A stretch of 36,799 nt of DNA from Verrucomicrobiales bacterium (GTDB lineage: Bacteria > Verrucomicrobiota > Verrucomicrobiia > Limisphaerales > CAIMTB01): positions 1 to 36,799 of the forward strand of contig JADLFD010000277.1 of the NCBI GenBank assembly GCA_020845805.1, read 5' to 3'. A model generated the notes under the pieces. It had not been told where the DNA came from. It saw nothing but the letters and a program-made list of their open reading frames with translations, and did no database searches. This document shows positions 17,504-26,423 of this stretch, piece after piece. A program made the position numbers and the translations under genes. Numbering within the stretch: position 1 is the stretch's first letter; the number at the start of each line of letters is the position of its first letter.

Positions 17504-18697
17504 TTAGAACTTGTAGAGGAGGTTCAGGCCGAGGACGTAGGAGTTCTCCTCGGGGCTGAGCGCGGTGCCGAAGCCGCCGGCTCCATCCGAGAGGTCCTTG
17601 TCCCAGCGGAATTCGATACGGGTCAGGACGTTCGCCCAGAGACCGTAATCGATCGTCGCCGTGACGCCGAAGAGTTCTTCGCCATCGGGACCGGGGGCGC
17701 CCCAGGTGCCGTTCGAGCCCTGCGCGTATTCACCACGAACCCCGAGCTTGAGCTGTTCGCTGAGCTGGTAGGTCAGGTAACCGGCGAACGCCGCGGCGTA
17801 GTCGGTGTTGGTGTCGGTCGTCTCGACCGTGCGGTAGTCGGCGGCGACACCGACGCCCAGGCCGGTGAGCGGCGTGGGAATGGTCAAGCCGGCGTACAGC
17901 GAGGTGCGGGGATCGGCATCACCGATTTCGGCGGAGCCGAGGCCATGCACGACACCGGCGTACAGTGTGGCACCCTTGAGCGCGCCCCAGGAGTCGGGGG
18001 CGGTGAGGGCGAGCGAGCCGAGGTAGGTCTGGAGACCGAAATCACGATCGACACCGGCTTCGGCGCCCGGCGCGTTGATGCGCGCGTTCCAGGAGTTCGC
18101 GATACCACCGCTCAGCGAGATGCCTTCGGCGATCTGGTAGCTGAGGAGGAGGCCCGTGTGCTGGGTCGGCTCGATGAAGTACGCGTAGGAGCGGCTGTAG
18201 TTCGGGTTGTTGCCCGACTCGAACACCTCGTAACCGACGATGGTGTCGAAGACGCCGACCTTGGCGATGAGATCGTTGCCGACGGGGGTTTGCAGGGTGA
18301 CATACGCCTGCTTCACGCCGAAGTCCGAGTTGTTCTCGCCGAGAACCGACGAGGTGCCCAGGGTGTTGGCGTCAGGACCGAAGAGCAGGTCGACCTTATA
18401 GCCGGCAGACCAGTCGCCCTCGTCGAGCGGCTTCTCGATGGTCAGCTTGACCACGTCGAGATTGATCTTGTCGAGCTTGTCAGCTCCGTCGAACGAACGA
18501 CCGGGGAGACGGCTCATGCTGCCTCCGTCATCCTCGCCCAGGTCAAAGAAGGCCGAGGTGCTGACGTAACCACTGATGGTGGTCGACGTGAGCGCGGTTT
18601 CGACCGGGTTCTTCGAGGCCTCTTCGGCGCGAGCGACCGAGCCGGCACTCACGATCCCAGCAGCGATAAGCGCTGCCGTACGCAGGTTGTAGTTCAT
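17504..18697 (-). CDS. Outer-membrane beta-barrel porin (BBP2/OmpL-like)
   Basis: MNYNLRTAALIAAGIVSAGSVARA signal peptide; ISGYVSTSAFFDLG start; alternating amphipathic strands; C-terminal ENSYVLGLNLLYKF with terminal aromatic; SD GGAGG upstream of ATG 18697. Confidence 0.85.
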   Translation of the reverse strand: MNYNLRTAALIAAGIVSAGSVARAEEASKNPVETALTSTTISGYVSTSAFFDLGEDDGGSMSRLPGRSFDGADKLDKINLDVVKLTIEKPLDEGDWSAGYKVDLLFGPDANTLGTSSVLGENNSDFGVKQAYVTLQTPVGNDLIAKVGVFDTIVGYEVFESGNNPNYSRSYAYFIEPTQHTGLLLSYQIAEGISLSGGIANSWNARINAPGAEAGVDRDFGLQTYLGSLALTAPDSWGALKGATLYAGVVHGLGSAEIGDADPRTSLYAGLTIPTPLTGLGVGVAADYRTVETTDTNTDYAAAFAGYLTYQLSEQLKLGVRGEYAQGSNGTWGAPGPDGEELFGVTATIDYGLWANVLTRIEFRWDKDLSDGAGGFGTALSPEENSYVLGLNLLYKF

Positions 18698-18784
18698 ACC
18701 TATACGGTTCCTCCGATTACAGTCTGGTGTGTCTGTTGCGCAGCCTAAGGGTGTCGTCCGGCTCCGGGGCGCGCCTCCGGGGGT

Positions 18785-18831
18785 TGCACCGGACGGTGCA
18801 TTCAACAGGGCGGAAGGTAGGGAAGCTTCCC
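18785..18831. promoter_or_regulatory. Two dyad-symmetric sites upstream of porin
   Basis: TGCACCG-GA-CGGTGCA (18785-18800) and GGGAAGCTTCCC (18820-18831), centres 33 bp apart. Confidence 0.4.
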
Positions 18832-18879
18832 CGGGGGGACAACTGCAATTTTGGGGTGACAATTCCCGTGCCGAACCGA

Positions 18880-19815
18880 TCAGAAAACGTGCGGGACGCC
18901 TTCTTCCAGCATGCGGACTTTATGGCTGAGGCCGTGATGCTGGGCCAGTTGGGAGAGCCAGCGCGGGGGTTCGTCGAGGTCTTCGAAGGAGAGTTTGAAG
19001 GACCCGAAATGCATCGGGACGAACCAGGAAGAGCGCAGGTCCTTGAACGCTTTCATCGCCTCGTCCGGCCCCATGTGCACCCGGCGGAACGTGTCCGGGT
19101 AGTAGGCGCCGATCGGAAGCAGCGCAATCTCGGGTTGGAGTTCCCGTCCGATCTCCTTGAACCCGCCAAAATAGGCGCTGTCGCCGGCGTGGTAGATCGA
19201 CCGGCCCTGGTGCCGAAGCACGAAACCACCATAGCCGCGGTGGTGATCGTGCAGGGTGCGTGCGCCCCAATGATCACAGGGCGTGAGCGTCACCGACCAG
19301 TCGCCATGAGCGAACGTCTCCCACCATTGGAGTTCGATGATGCGGTGGAATCCCACCCCGCGGGCGAGGTCCCCCATGCCCCACGGCATCACCCCGAGGC
19401 GCGGTTCCGGTAGGCGTCGCAGTGTCTTTTTGTGGAAATGGTCGAAGTGCGCGTGCGTCAGAAGCACGAGGTCGATGGGGGGTAGATCGGTGAGCTTGAT
19501 GCCGGCTCGTCGGACCCGTTTGAGAAGGAACAGCCAGTTGGCGAAGTTGGGGTCGATCAGGACATTCAGGTCGGTGAACTGAATGAGGAAGGAGGCATGG
19601 CCGATCCAGGTGATCGCCACTTGCCCGCGGCTGACCTTGGGGAAAATCGGCTCCTTGGTGGTCCCCGTACGGCGCATGAGCAGCGCCTTCCAGACCATCT
19701 CATGAAAGAAGGTCCGGGGATTGAAGTGGTTGCTGGGGGTGAGGTCGCGGAACGAGCGGGGAATGCGCCGCCTTGGCCGGTAGGGGGCTGGGCGTGGAGG
19801 GCCAGGGGGGGTCAT
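18880..19815 (-). CDS. Metallo-beta-lactamase-fold hydrolase (NAPE-PLD/UlaG-like)
   Basis: TWIGHASFLIQFTDLNVLIDPNFA; LLTHAHFDHFHKKTL (HxHxDH); TPCDHWGARTLHDHHRGYGGFVLRHQGRSIYHAGDSAYFGGFKEIG. Confidence 0.92.
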   Translation of the reverse strand: MTPPGPPRPAPYRPRRRIPRSFRDLTPSNHFNPRTFFHEMVWKALLMRRTGTTKEPIFPKVSRGQVAITWIGHASFLIQFTDLNVLIDPNFANWLFLLKRVRRAGIKLTDLPPIDLVLLTHAHFDHFHKKTLRRLPEPRLGVMPWGMGDLARGVGFHRIIELQWWETFAHGDWSVTLTPCDHWGARTLHDHHRGYGGFVLRHQGRSIYHAGDSAYFGGFKEIGRELQPEIALLPIGAYYPDTFRRVHMGPDEAMKAFKDLRSSWFVPMHFGSFKLSFEDLDEPPRWLSQLAQHHGLSHKVRMLEEGVPHVF

Positions 19816-19980
19816 GGGCGGCTTTGGATCCGCGATCCGAACCGCCGGGAGACTGGCGCAAGGGAAGGCCCTTGTCCATGAGCGCGGCTGCCGCTTCGAG
19901 GCACGGGCGGAAGCAGGGGCGCTGAATAAAGGGGTTGGTCGGTCGTCAGAACCGGCGGAAGGAACAAGAGAAGAAATTTT

Positions 19981-20409
19981 ATGAACGCTAAGCTGATGAC
20001 GGTTCTCGTGGCTCTCGCGATCACGACCGGCGGCACGGCGCGCGCGGGCAAGCATGATGCCGCATGGGCGGCGGTGGGTGGGTTGGTGGTGGGCGCGGTG
20101 GCGGGGGCGGCCATCTCCAGCGCCTCGGAACGCACCACGGTGGTCTATGCGCCTGCGCCAGTCGCGCCTCCTCCTCCTGTGGTTTACGCTCCGGCCCCCG
20201 CGGTGGTCTATGTCCCCGCCCCGGTGGTGGTTCATCGCCCGGTCTATGCCCCGCGGCGCGTGGTGGTGGCGGCGCCCCCGGTGTGCGTGCTGCCGCCTCC
20301 GCCGGTGTATTGCCCGCCCTCCCCGTGCGGCCCGGTGGTGGTGCACGGCGGGCGTCCGTGGCGGCATCACCACGTGCGGCCGCACTTCAGTGTCTCGGTG
20401 GGCTGGTAA
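19981..20409 (+). CDS. Small secreted protein, glycine-zipper-like segment plus Val/Pro/Tyr-rich repeats
   Basis: MNAKLMTVLVALAITTGGTARAG signal peptide; AAVGGLVVGAVAGAAISSA; VVYAPAPVAPPPPVVYAPAPAVVYVPAPVVVHRPVYAP. Confidence 0.7.
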   Translation: MNAKLMTVLVALAITTGGTARAGKHDAAWAAVGGLVVGAVAGAAISSASERTTVVYAPAPVAPPPPVVYAPAPAVVYVPAPVVVHRPVYAPRRVVVAAPPVCVLPPPPVYCPPSPCGPVVVHGGRPWRHHHVRPHFSVSVGW

Positions 20410-20473
20410 GCCCCGCCGGAGCCGAGGTGAGGATTAGGATTGGCGGAAGGGCACGTTCCCCGTAGGACCCGGG

Positions 20474-20500
20474 CGGCGGCACTCGAACCCGAGGCCGCCG
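20474..20500 (+). promoter_or_regulatory. Hairpin immediately upstream of gamma-CA start codon
   Basis: CGGCGGC-A-CTCG-AACC-CGAG-GCCGCCG: 11 paired bases with one bulge, ending 6 nt before ATG 20507. Confidence 0.5.
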
Positions 20501-20506
20501 TTTCGC

Positions 20507-21085
20507 ATGAACAGTGACCATGATCTTGTCCCAGACGCGCTGCGCGCGCGGCTGGATCGATACCTTCGAACGCCTCCCCGCGTGGGCGACGGGGTGTTCA
20601 TCGCCAAGGGGGCGACGGTGGTGGGGGACGTTCTGCTGGGGGCCCACGCGAGCGTCTGGTACGGGGCGGTGCTGAGGGGCGATATCCAGCGCATTGAGGT
20701 CGGGGAGGGGAGCAACATCCAGGACAACGCCGTGGTGCATCTAGCCGATGACTATCCGGCTTTGATTGGGCGGTATGTCACGGTCGGACATGGTGCCATC
20801 ATTCATGCGTGCACGATCGGCGACGAATGCCTGATTGGAATGGGGGCCGTGGTTCTCGACGGCGCGGAGGTGGGCGAGCAATGCATTATCGGAGCACGCG
20901 CGCTCGTGACGCAGCGGACACGCATCCCGGCGGGTTCGATGGTGCTGGGTTCACCGGCCAAGGTGGTGCGTGCGCTGACCGCCGAAGAGCGGGCGGGTCT
21001 GCGCTACTGGGCCGAGAAGTACGTGGCGAACGCGGCGTATCATCTCGAGCACGGCATCAACGTCGGAGGCCCTCTGCCGAGCTAA
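20507..21085 (+). CDS. Gamma carbonic anhydrase family protein (left-handed beta-helix)
   Basis: GDGVFIAKGATVVGDVLLGAHASVWYGAVLRGDIQRIEVGEGSNIQDNAVVHL..VTVGHGAIIHACTIGDECLIGMGAVVLDGA..GSPAKVVRAL. Confidence 0.93.
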   Translation: MNSDHDLVPDALRARLDRYLRTPPRVGDGVFIAKGATVVGDVLLGAHASVWYGAVLRGDIQRIEVGEGSNIQDNAVVHLADDYPALIGRYVTVGHGAIIHACTIGDECLIGMGAVVLDGAEVGEQCIIGARALVTQRTRIPAGSMVLGSPAKVVRALTAEERAGLRYWAEKYVANAAYHLEHGINVGGPLPS

Positions 21086-21139
21086 CGTGGACGGGCAGTG
21101 AAGGAGAAAGACAGGCGATCCGCGGGGCGGGTGCGGGGA

Positions 21140-21649
21140 CTACTTCAGCGACAGGATCCGTTCCCGAAGGGGCTGGAGATCCTCATCGCGCAGACCCATG
21201 GCGCGCAGGGCGCGGCCATCGCCGCTGATCTGAATCGCGCGCAGGAACCATTCCCAGCCCTCGTCCACTCGTCCCATCTGGGTCGCATAGCAGGCCAGGT
21301 TGTAGGCGATCAGAGATTCACTGGGGAACAGGTCGGCGGCGGGGTGCAGGGCGCTCCACGCCTGGGGCAGGCCGCCGTGGGAGGCTCGGCGCAAGGCGTA
21401 GGCGCGGTGGAGCCACCCGGCGGCGATGCCGGGTGCCGACCGGATGAGGTCTTCCGCGACGGGCACCGCGAGATCCCAGGCACCTTGCTGCGCGAGAATG
21501 CTCCAGCGCAATTCGAGGACCGCCGGGTGGCGGCTGGCGGCCTCGGAGAGGGCATCGAGTTCGGACAGCGCCTCGTGGGGATTGCCGAGCTCGAACCAGC
21601 CTTCGGCGGCGGAAACGAGGTGGTGATCACGTGGATCGAGCGGGGGCAT
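21140..21649 (-). CDS. TPR-type protein
   Basis: HHLVSAAEGWFELGNPHEALSELDALSEAASRHPAVLELRWSILAQQGAWDLAVPVAEDLIRSAPGIAAGWLHRAYALRR... TPR-like 34-residue periodicity. Confidence 0.8.
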   Translation of the reverse strand: MPPLDPRDHHLVSAAEGWFELGNPHEALSELDALSEAASRHPAVLELRWSILAQQGAWDLAVPVAEDLIRSAPGIAAGWLHRAYALRRASHGGLPQAWSALHPAADLFPSESLIAYNLACYATQMGRVDEGWEWFLRAIQISGDGRALRAMGLRDEDLQPLRERILSLK

Positions 21650-21725
21650 GGTGCCGAGGCTGAGTGATTCGGACGCCGGATTTATGGGCTGGTCCGTGCG
21701 CGGTGTCCAACTTCAGAATCGGCGC

Positions 21726-22913
21726 GTGTTTCCGAGTATCGAACGGACCGTCGCCGTGACCTACCGGCATCAGGTGCATTTCACGGAGGGCGCGTTCGAG
21801 CCGGGCAACGCCCTGCTTCGCCGGGTGCTGGAGAGGCCGGTCGGCGCGGCGAGGGCGAGGGCTCTCGTGGTGGTGGACGAGAGTGTCGTCCGGGCGGAGC
21901 CCAGTCTGGCCGACACGATTGATCGATGGTTTCTGGCGCACGCGGACGCGGTGGAATTGGTGGATGCCCCCTTGCGGGTGGAAGGGGGGGAGCGGGTGAA
22001 GAACGCGTATTTTCACGTGTCGGGGATCCACGAGCTGATCGACCGTCACCATGTGGACCGCCACAGCTACGTCCTGGCGGTGGGCGGTGGCGCGCTGCTG
22101 GACATGGTGGGGTTGGCGGCAGCGACGGCGCATCGGGGTTTGAGGCATATCCGGTTTCCCACCACCACGCTTTCCCAGGCCGACTCCGGCGTGGGGGTGA
22201 AGAACGGGATCAACGCCTTCGGAAAGAAGAATTTCATCGGCACGTTTTCCCCCCCCTATGCGGTGATCAACGACTTCGCGCTGTTGCGGGGGCTGCCGGC
22301 GCGGGAGAAGCGCGGCGGGTTGGCCGAGGCTGTGAAGGTGGCGTGCATTCGGGACGCAGGGTTCTTCGAGCGCATGGAGCGCGAGGTGGCCGCGCTGGCG
22401 GCATTTGAGGAATCGATCCTGCGTGCGGTCATTCACCGTTCGGCGGAACTGCATCTCAACCACATCGCAACCGGGGGGGATCCGTTTGAGTTTGGTTCCG
22501 CACGCCCGCTCGATTTCGGCCACTGGTCGGCGCACAAGCTGGAGCCCTTATCCGACTACCGCATCCGTCACGGTGAAGCCGTCGCCATCGGGATCGCGCT
22601 CGACGTGCTGTATTCGCGCAATATCGGTTTGCTCGATGCGCACTCGGCGGAGCGGGTGGTGCATCTGCTGGAGGGCTTGGGATTCACTCTCTATGCGAAC
22701 GAGATGCACTACGCCGATTCGGCGCAGCGGTTGGTCCTGATGCAGGGACTGGAGGAGTTTCGCGAGCATCTGGGGGGTCGATTGACCATCACCCTGCTCG
22801 CTCGGCTAGGCCAGGGGGTGGAAGTGAACGAGATCGATTCCGCGGCGATGTTGTCGGCGATGGATGAGCTGCGTGTTCGAGCTGCGGTGCGCGGGCTCCA
22901 AGTGGACCCCTGA
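21726..22913 (+). CDS. 3-dehydroquinate synthase-family protein, EboD-like subtype
   Basis: YVLAVGGGALLDMVGLAAATAHRGLRHIRFPTTTLSQADSGVGVKNGINAFGKKNFIGTFSPPYAVINDFALL; DFGHWSAHKLE..RHGEAVAIGIALD. Start GTG 21726 by likely N-terminus; ATG 21684 or 21648 also in frame. Confidence 0.88.
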   Translation: MFPSIERTVAVTYRHQVHFTEGAFEPGNALLRRVLERPVGAARARALVVVDESVVRAEPSLADTIDRWFLAHADAVELVDAPLRVEGGERVKNAYFHVSGIHELIDRHHVDRHSYVLAVGGGALLDMVGLAAATAHRGLRHIRFPTTTLSQADSGVGVKNGINAFGKKNFIGTFSPPYAVINDFALLRGLPAREKRGGLAEAVKVACIRDAGFFERMEREVAALAAFEESILRAVIHRSAELHLNHIATGGDPFEFGSARPLDFGHWSAHKLEPLSDYRIRHGEAVAIGIALDVLYSRNIGLLDAHSAERVVHLLEGLGFTLYANEMHYADSAQRLVLMQGLEEFREHLGGRLTITLLARLGQGVEVNEIDSAAMLSAMDELRVRAAVRGLQVDP

Positions 22914-22994
22914 GTCGGGCGGCGCCCCCCTCCGGAGCTGGCATGGGTCTGGAGGGGAAGTTGTGGCCCGAGGTCGTGCCGGGCGAGTCGGTTT

Positions 22995-25900
22995 CTACTC
23001 CGACAGAGCCAGGCGAAGAGCGCGGCCGGTGTGGCTCTCCGGACAGGCGGCGATGGCCTCGGGCGGTCCCGCCACCACCACGCGTCCGCCCTCGGCGCCG
23101 GCTTCCGGTCCCAGGTCGATGATCCAGTCGGCGCATTTCATCACTTCCAGATTGTGTTCGATGATCAGGACCGAGTGTCCGGCGTCGACGAGTCGTTGGA
23201 AGGCCAGCAGCAGGATGCGCACATCCTCGGTATGCAACCCGGTGGTGGGCTCATCGAAGATGAACAAAGTCCGCGTCCGCGGACCTGCTGGATCCCGGCC
23301 CTTGGGTGAAAGGGTGGCCTCGGACGATTCCGCCAGGTGCCCGGCCAGCTTGAGGCGTTGGCTTTCGCCTCCCGACAAGGTGTTCACGGGCTGTCCCAGT
23401 CGCAGGTAGCCCAGCCCCACCTCCTGGAGCACGGTGAGCCGCTGCCGCGCACGAGCGGCGTGCGGGGAGTCCATGGGCGCCAGCAGGGCGATCGCATCAT
23501 CGATCGTCATCTCCAGGAGATCGGCGATGGAGATCTCCTTCGGCTCTCCGGCGAGGGTGGGGACGGGGATCTGGACTTCGAGAATGTGCGGGCGATATCG
23601 GCGTCCTTCACACGAGGAGCACCGGATGAAGATATCGCTGAGGAACTGCATTTCGATCTTCTCGAACCCGGCGCCGCGGCATTGTTCGCACTGACCCTGA
23701 GCCGAGTTAAACGAGAAGCTGCTCGCGGTGAGGCCACGTTTTCGGGCGGCGTCACTGGCGGCGAAGAGCTCGCGCAGGGGTTCGAAGGCGCCGGTGTAAA
23801 CTGCGGGGTTTGAACGCGGCGTGCGTCCGATGGGAGCTTGGTCCACCAGCAGCACGCTCTCCAACTGATGCGCGCCGTGCAGTTGGGGGCGCGTGCTGTG
23901 TGGCACCGAAGGCCCGGTCGATTCGTCGTCTGCTTCCTCTTCGTCGGCTTCGGATTCACGTGCGCCGAGTGAGCCTCGGGACACGGCGTCACCCAGTTGG
24001 TCACGCAAGAGTCGCAGCAGCTCCTCGGCCAGCGTGGTTTTGCCCGAGCCACTCACGCCGGTGAGACAAACCAATCGCGTGAGAGGGATGGTCGCACGGA
24101 GTTGGCGAAGGTTGTGACGCGTGACGCCTTCGAGGACGAGGTGGGGCGTAACCGGGGCTGGGGCTTCGACGCGTGGCGTGTACGGGGCCACCGCGTCCGA
24201 TACTTCAAGGGCCGCAACGCGGCGGGGAGGTTTGGGAGAGGACCGGGCCCGGCCACGGGATGGGGCAGGAGGGGCGGAAGCGGCGAGGGCGGTGAGGATC
24301 ACCGCGCGTCGGTGGGGGGGCGGGATCGAGCGGCGGCCGGACAGGTAGGCGCCGGTGAGGGAGGAGGGGTGTTGAAGGATTTCCTCGAAGGTACCCTGGG
24401 CGACGATTTGTCCGCCCTGGTCCCCGTGTCCTGGACCGACATCGATGATCTGGTCTGCGGCGCGCATCACGATCGGGTCGTGTTCCACCACGAGGACGGT
24501 GTTCCCCTGGTCGCGAAGGTGTTGCAGGATACGCACGAGACGATGGGTGTCCCGCGGGTGCAGGCCCACGCTGGGTTCATCCAGGACAAACAGGGTGTGG
24601 ACCAGCCGGCTGCCGAGGCAGGTGGTCAGGGTGACGCGTTGGGTTTCGCCACCCGAGAGTGAGCGGGTGGGGCGGTGCAGGGTCAGGTAGCCCACGCCGA
24701 CTTCGACGAGGAAGCTGAGGCGCGAGCGCACTTCGGCCAGGGCGACGGCGATCGGGTCGTGCGCGGGGCCGGTGTGGCGGGCCTGGAGTTGTTCCACGAT
24801 GCCGAGTGCGGATTGAATCGGGAGTTGGCAGAGGTCGGAGACGGAGAGTTCCCCGGGGGCATCCTGGGGGGCGAGATCGGCGGGAAGTTTCCAAAGTAGC
24901 GCATCCGGTTTCAGCCGACGGCCCTGGCAGGCCGGACAAGTGTGGTACGACCGATAGCGCGAGAGCAGGACCCGCACGTGCATCTTGTAGGCCTTGGACT
25001 CGAGATAGCGGAAGTACCCTTTGAGTCCGTACCAGGCGCGGGGCCATTCATTTCCCTCGCCGTATTCCGGGTCGCCCTCAATCACCCAGCGTTGGGCAGA
25101 TTCCGGGAGGTCCTGGAAGGGGACATCCATTGGCACACCGCATTCGCGAGCCGCGCGGGTGAGGTCGGCCTGACTCTCGGCGCCTGTCCCGGTTTGCCAG
25201 GGCTTCACTGCGCCTTCGGCCAGGGACCGGGACCGATCGGGAATGGCGAGGTCGTAGTCGATCCCGATGACGCGTCCGAACCCCTTGCAATTCGGGCAGG
25301 CGCCGATGGGATGGTTGAAGCTGAAGAGTGCTGGGCTGGGCGGGGCGTACTCGATGTCGCACGAGGCACAATGGAGGTGCCGCGAGAAGGGCAGGGCCAC
25401 GGTCCAAGCGATGTCCGATCCGGAAGGGCCGCGGCCGGGCAGCAAGATGCGCAGGCGGCCATGGCCGAAGTGGTAGGCTTGTTCGCAGGCATCCACGAAT
25501 CGCGTGCGGGACCCGGGGGAGAGGCGGAGGCGGTCCTGGACGATGGTGATCGAGGACGGTGGGTGGGTCGTCCAGGACTCCGGGGGCGTGTCCAGGCGAT
25601 GGACGACGCCTTCGGCGACAGCACGCTGGAAGCCCTGGCGGGTGATCAGGGAGAGCTGTTCGGCCAGCGAGAGCTTGCTGGTAAGCGGGAGATTGAAGGT
25701 GACCAGTATCTCCGAGCCAGCGGGCTGGGACTGGGAGAGACGCGACCAGACGAAGGCGGGAGGTTCCGGGGCGACTGGCGCGGCACATTGGCGGCAGTGC
25801 AGCACCGACACGTGGGGCCAGCTGAGTTTCAGGTAGTCGGTGATCTCCGTCATCGTGCCCACCGTGGATCGGGTGGTGCGCACGTTGTTCCGTTGTTCGA

Positions 25901-26171
25901 GTGCAATGGCGGGCGGGATCCCTTCGATGGCATCGACGCGCGGTTTGTCCATGCGGTCGAAGAACTGTCGTGCGTACGGGGAGAACGTCTCGATGTAACG
26001 GCGTTGGCCCTCGGCGTAGAGCGTGTCGAACGCGAGCGAGGATTTACCCGAGCCGCTCAGCCCGGTGATCACCACGAGCTTTCGCGTGGGGAGATCCAGG
26101 TTGATGGCTTTGAGATTGTTCTGACGTGCACCGCGGACGCGGATGACGTCGAGCCGAGGGGGCGGGCTCAT
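22995..26171 (-). CDS. uvrA: UvrA-family excinuclease ABC subunit A (long, possibly divergent class)
   Basis: DVIRVRGARQNNLKAINLDLPTRKLVVITGLSGSGKSSLAFDTLYAEGQRRYIETFSPYARQFFDRMDKPRVDAIEGIPPAIALEQ; zinc modules CRQC, CASCDIEYAPPSPALFSFNHPIGACPNCKGFG, CEQCRGAG..CSSCEGRRY; two signature motifs LSGGETQRV and LSGGESQRLKLA. Confidence 0.93.
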   Translation of the reverse strand: MSPPPRLDVIRVRGARQNNLKAINLDLPTRKLVVITGLSGSGKSSLAFDTLYAEGQRRYIETFSPYARQFFDRMDKPRVDAIEGIPPAIALEQRNNVRTTRSTVGTMTEITDYLKLSWPHVSVLHCRQCAAPVAPEPPAFVWSRLSQSQPAGSEILVTFNLPLTSKLSLAEQLSLITRQGFQRAVAEGVVHRLDTPPESWTTHPPSSITIVQDRLRLSPGSRTRFVDACEQAYHFGHGRLRILLPGRGPSGSDIAWTVALPFSRHLHCASCDIEYAPPSPALFSFNHPIGACPNCKGFGRVIGIDYDLAIPDRSRSLAEGAVKPWQTGTGAESQADLTRAARECGVPMDVPFQDLPESAQRWVIEGDPEYGEGNEWPRAWYGLKGYFRYLESKAYKMHVRVLLSRYRSYHTCPACQGRRLKPDALLWKLPADLAPQDAPGELSVSDLCQLPIQSALGIVEQLQARHTGPAHDPIAVALAEVRSRLSFLVEVGVGYLTLHRPTRSLSGGETQRVTLTTCLGSRLVHTLFVLDEPSVGLHPRDTHRLVRILQHLRDQGNTVLVVEHDPIVMRAADQIIDVGPGHGDQGGQIVAQGTFEEILQHPSSLTGAYLSGRRSIPPPHRRAVILTALAASAPPAPSRGRARSSPKPPRRVAALEVSDAVAPYTPRVEAPAPVTPHLVLEGVTRHNLRQLRATIPLTRLVCLTGVSGSGKTTLAEELLRLLRDQLGDAVSRGSLGARESEADEEEADDESTGPSVPHSTRPQLHGAHQLESVLLVDQAPIGRTPRSNPAVYTGAFEPLRELFAASDAARKRGLTASSFSFNSAQGQCEQCRGAGFEKIEMQFLSDIFIRCSSCEGRRYRPHILEVQIPVPTLAGEPKEISIADLLEMTIDDAIALLAPMDSPHAARARQRLTVLQEVGLGYLRLGQPVNTLSGGESQRLKLAGHLAESSEATLSPKGRDPAGPRTRTLFIFDEPTTGLHTEDVRILLLAFQRLVDAGHSVLIIEHNLEVMKCADWIIDLGPEAGAEGGRVVVAGPPEAIAACPESHTGRALRLALSE

Positions 26172-26423
26172 GCGCGGCGGACGATAGGGTCAGGAGCGGG
26201 CGAGTCGAGTCCGCGCATGCGTGCGGTCGGGGGAGGCGGAAAAAGAAGGGGTCCCAAAACGGATAAAGGTCCCGCTTTCTGGACCGTCGGTGGCGTCCGG
26301 CCGAAGCCTCCGCGTCACCCATCGTCCCAGCGAGACCCCCATCCGTGGCGACTAGATCGTGGGTGGCGCCGGCGAGCTACACGGATCTTGCCATATCCCG
26401 GCAGAGGGGTGTCCGGAGCGAGG

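Noticed and set aside
17945-18748. 267-aa plus-strand ORF
   Set aside because: Antisense to the porin, which has signal peptide, SD and terminator on the minus strand.
20150-20270. Possible DNA tandem repeat/CRISPR-like pattern
   Set aside because: Repetition is at the peptide level (YAPAP-type) within a coding region; units are not identical at DNA level and lack spacers.
20461-20510. Possible tRNA fragment (reverse strand GGGTTCGAGT resembles a T-loop)
   Set aside because: Flanking bases do not form a T-stem and no D/anticodon arms or acceptor stem could be found; explained by the hairpin.
22927-22957. CCCCTCC/GGAGGGG hairpin between convergent DHQS-like and UvrA-family genes
   Set aside because: 7-bp stem with 17-nt loop and no T- or A-tract; not enough to call a terminator.
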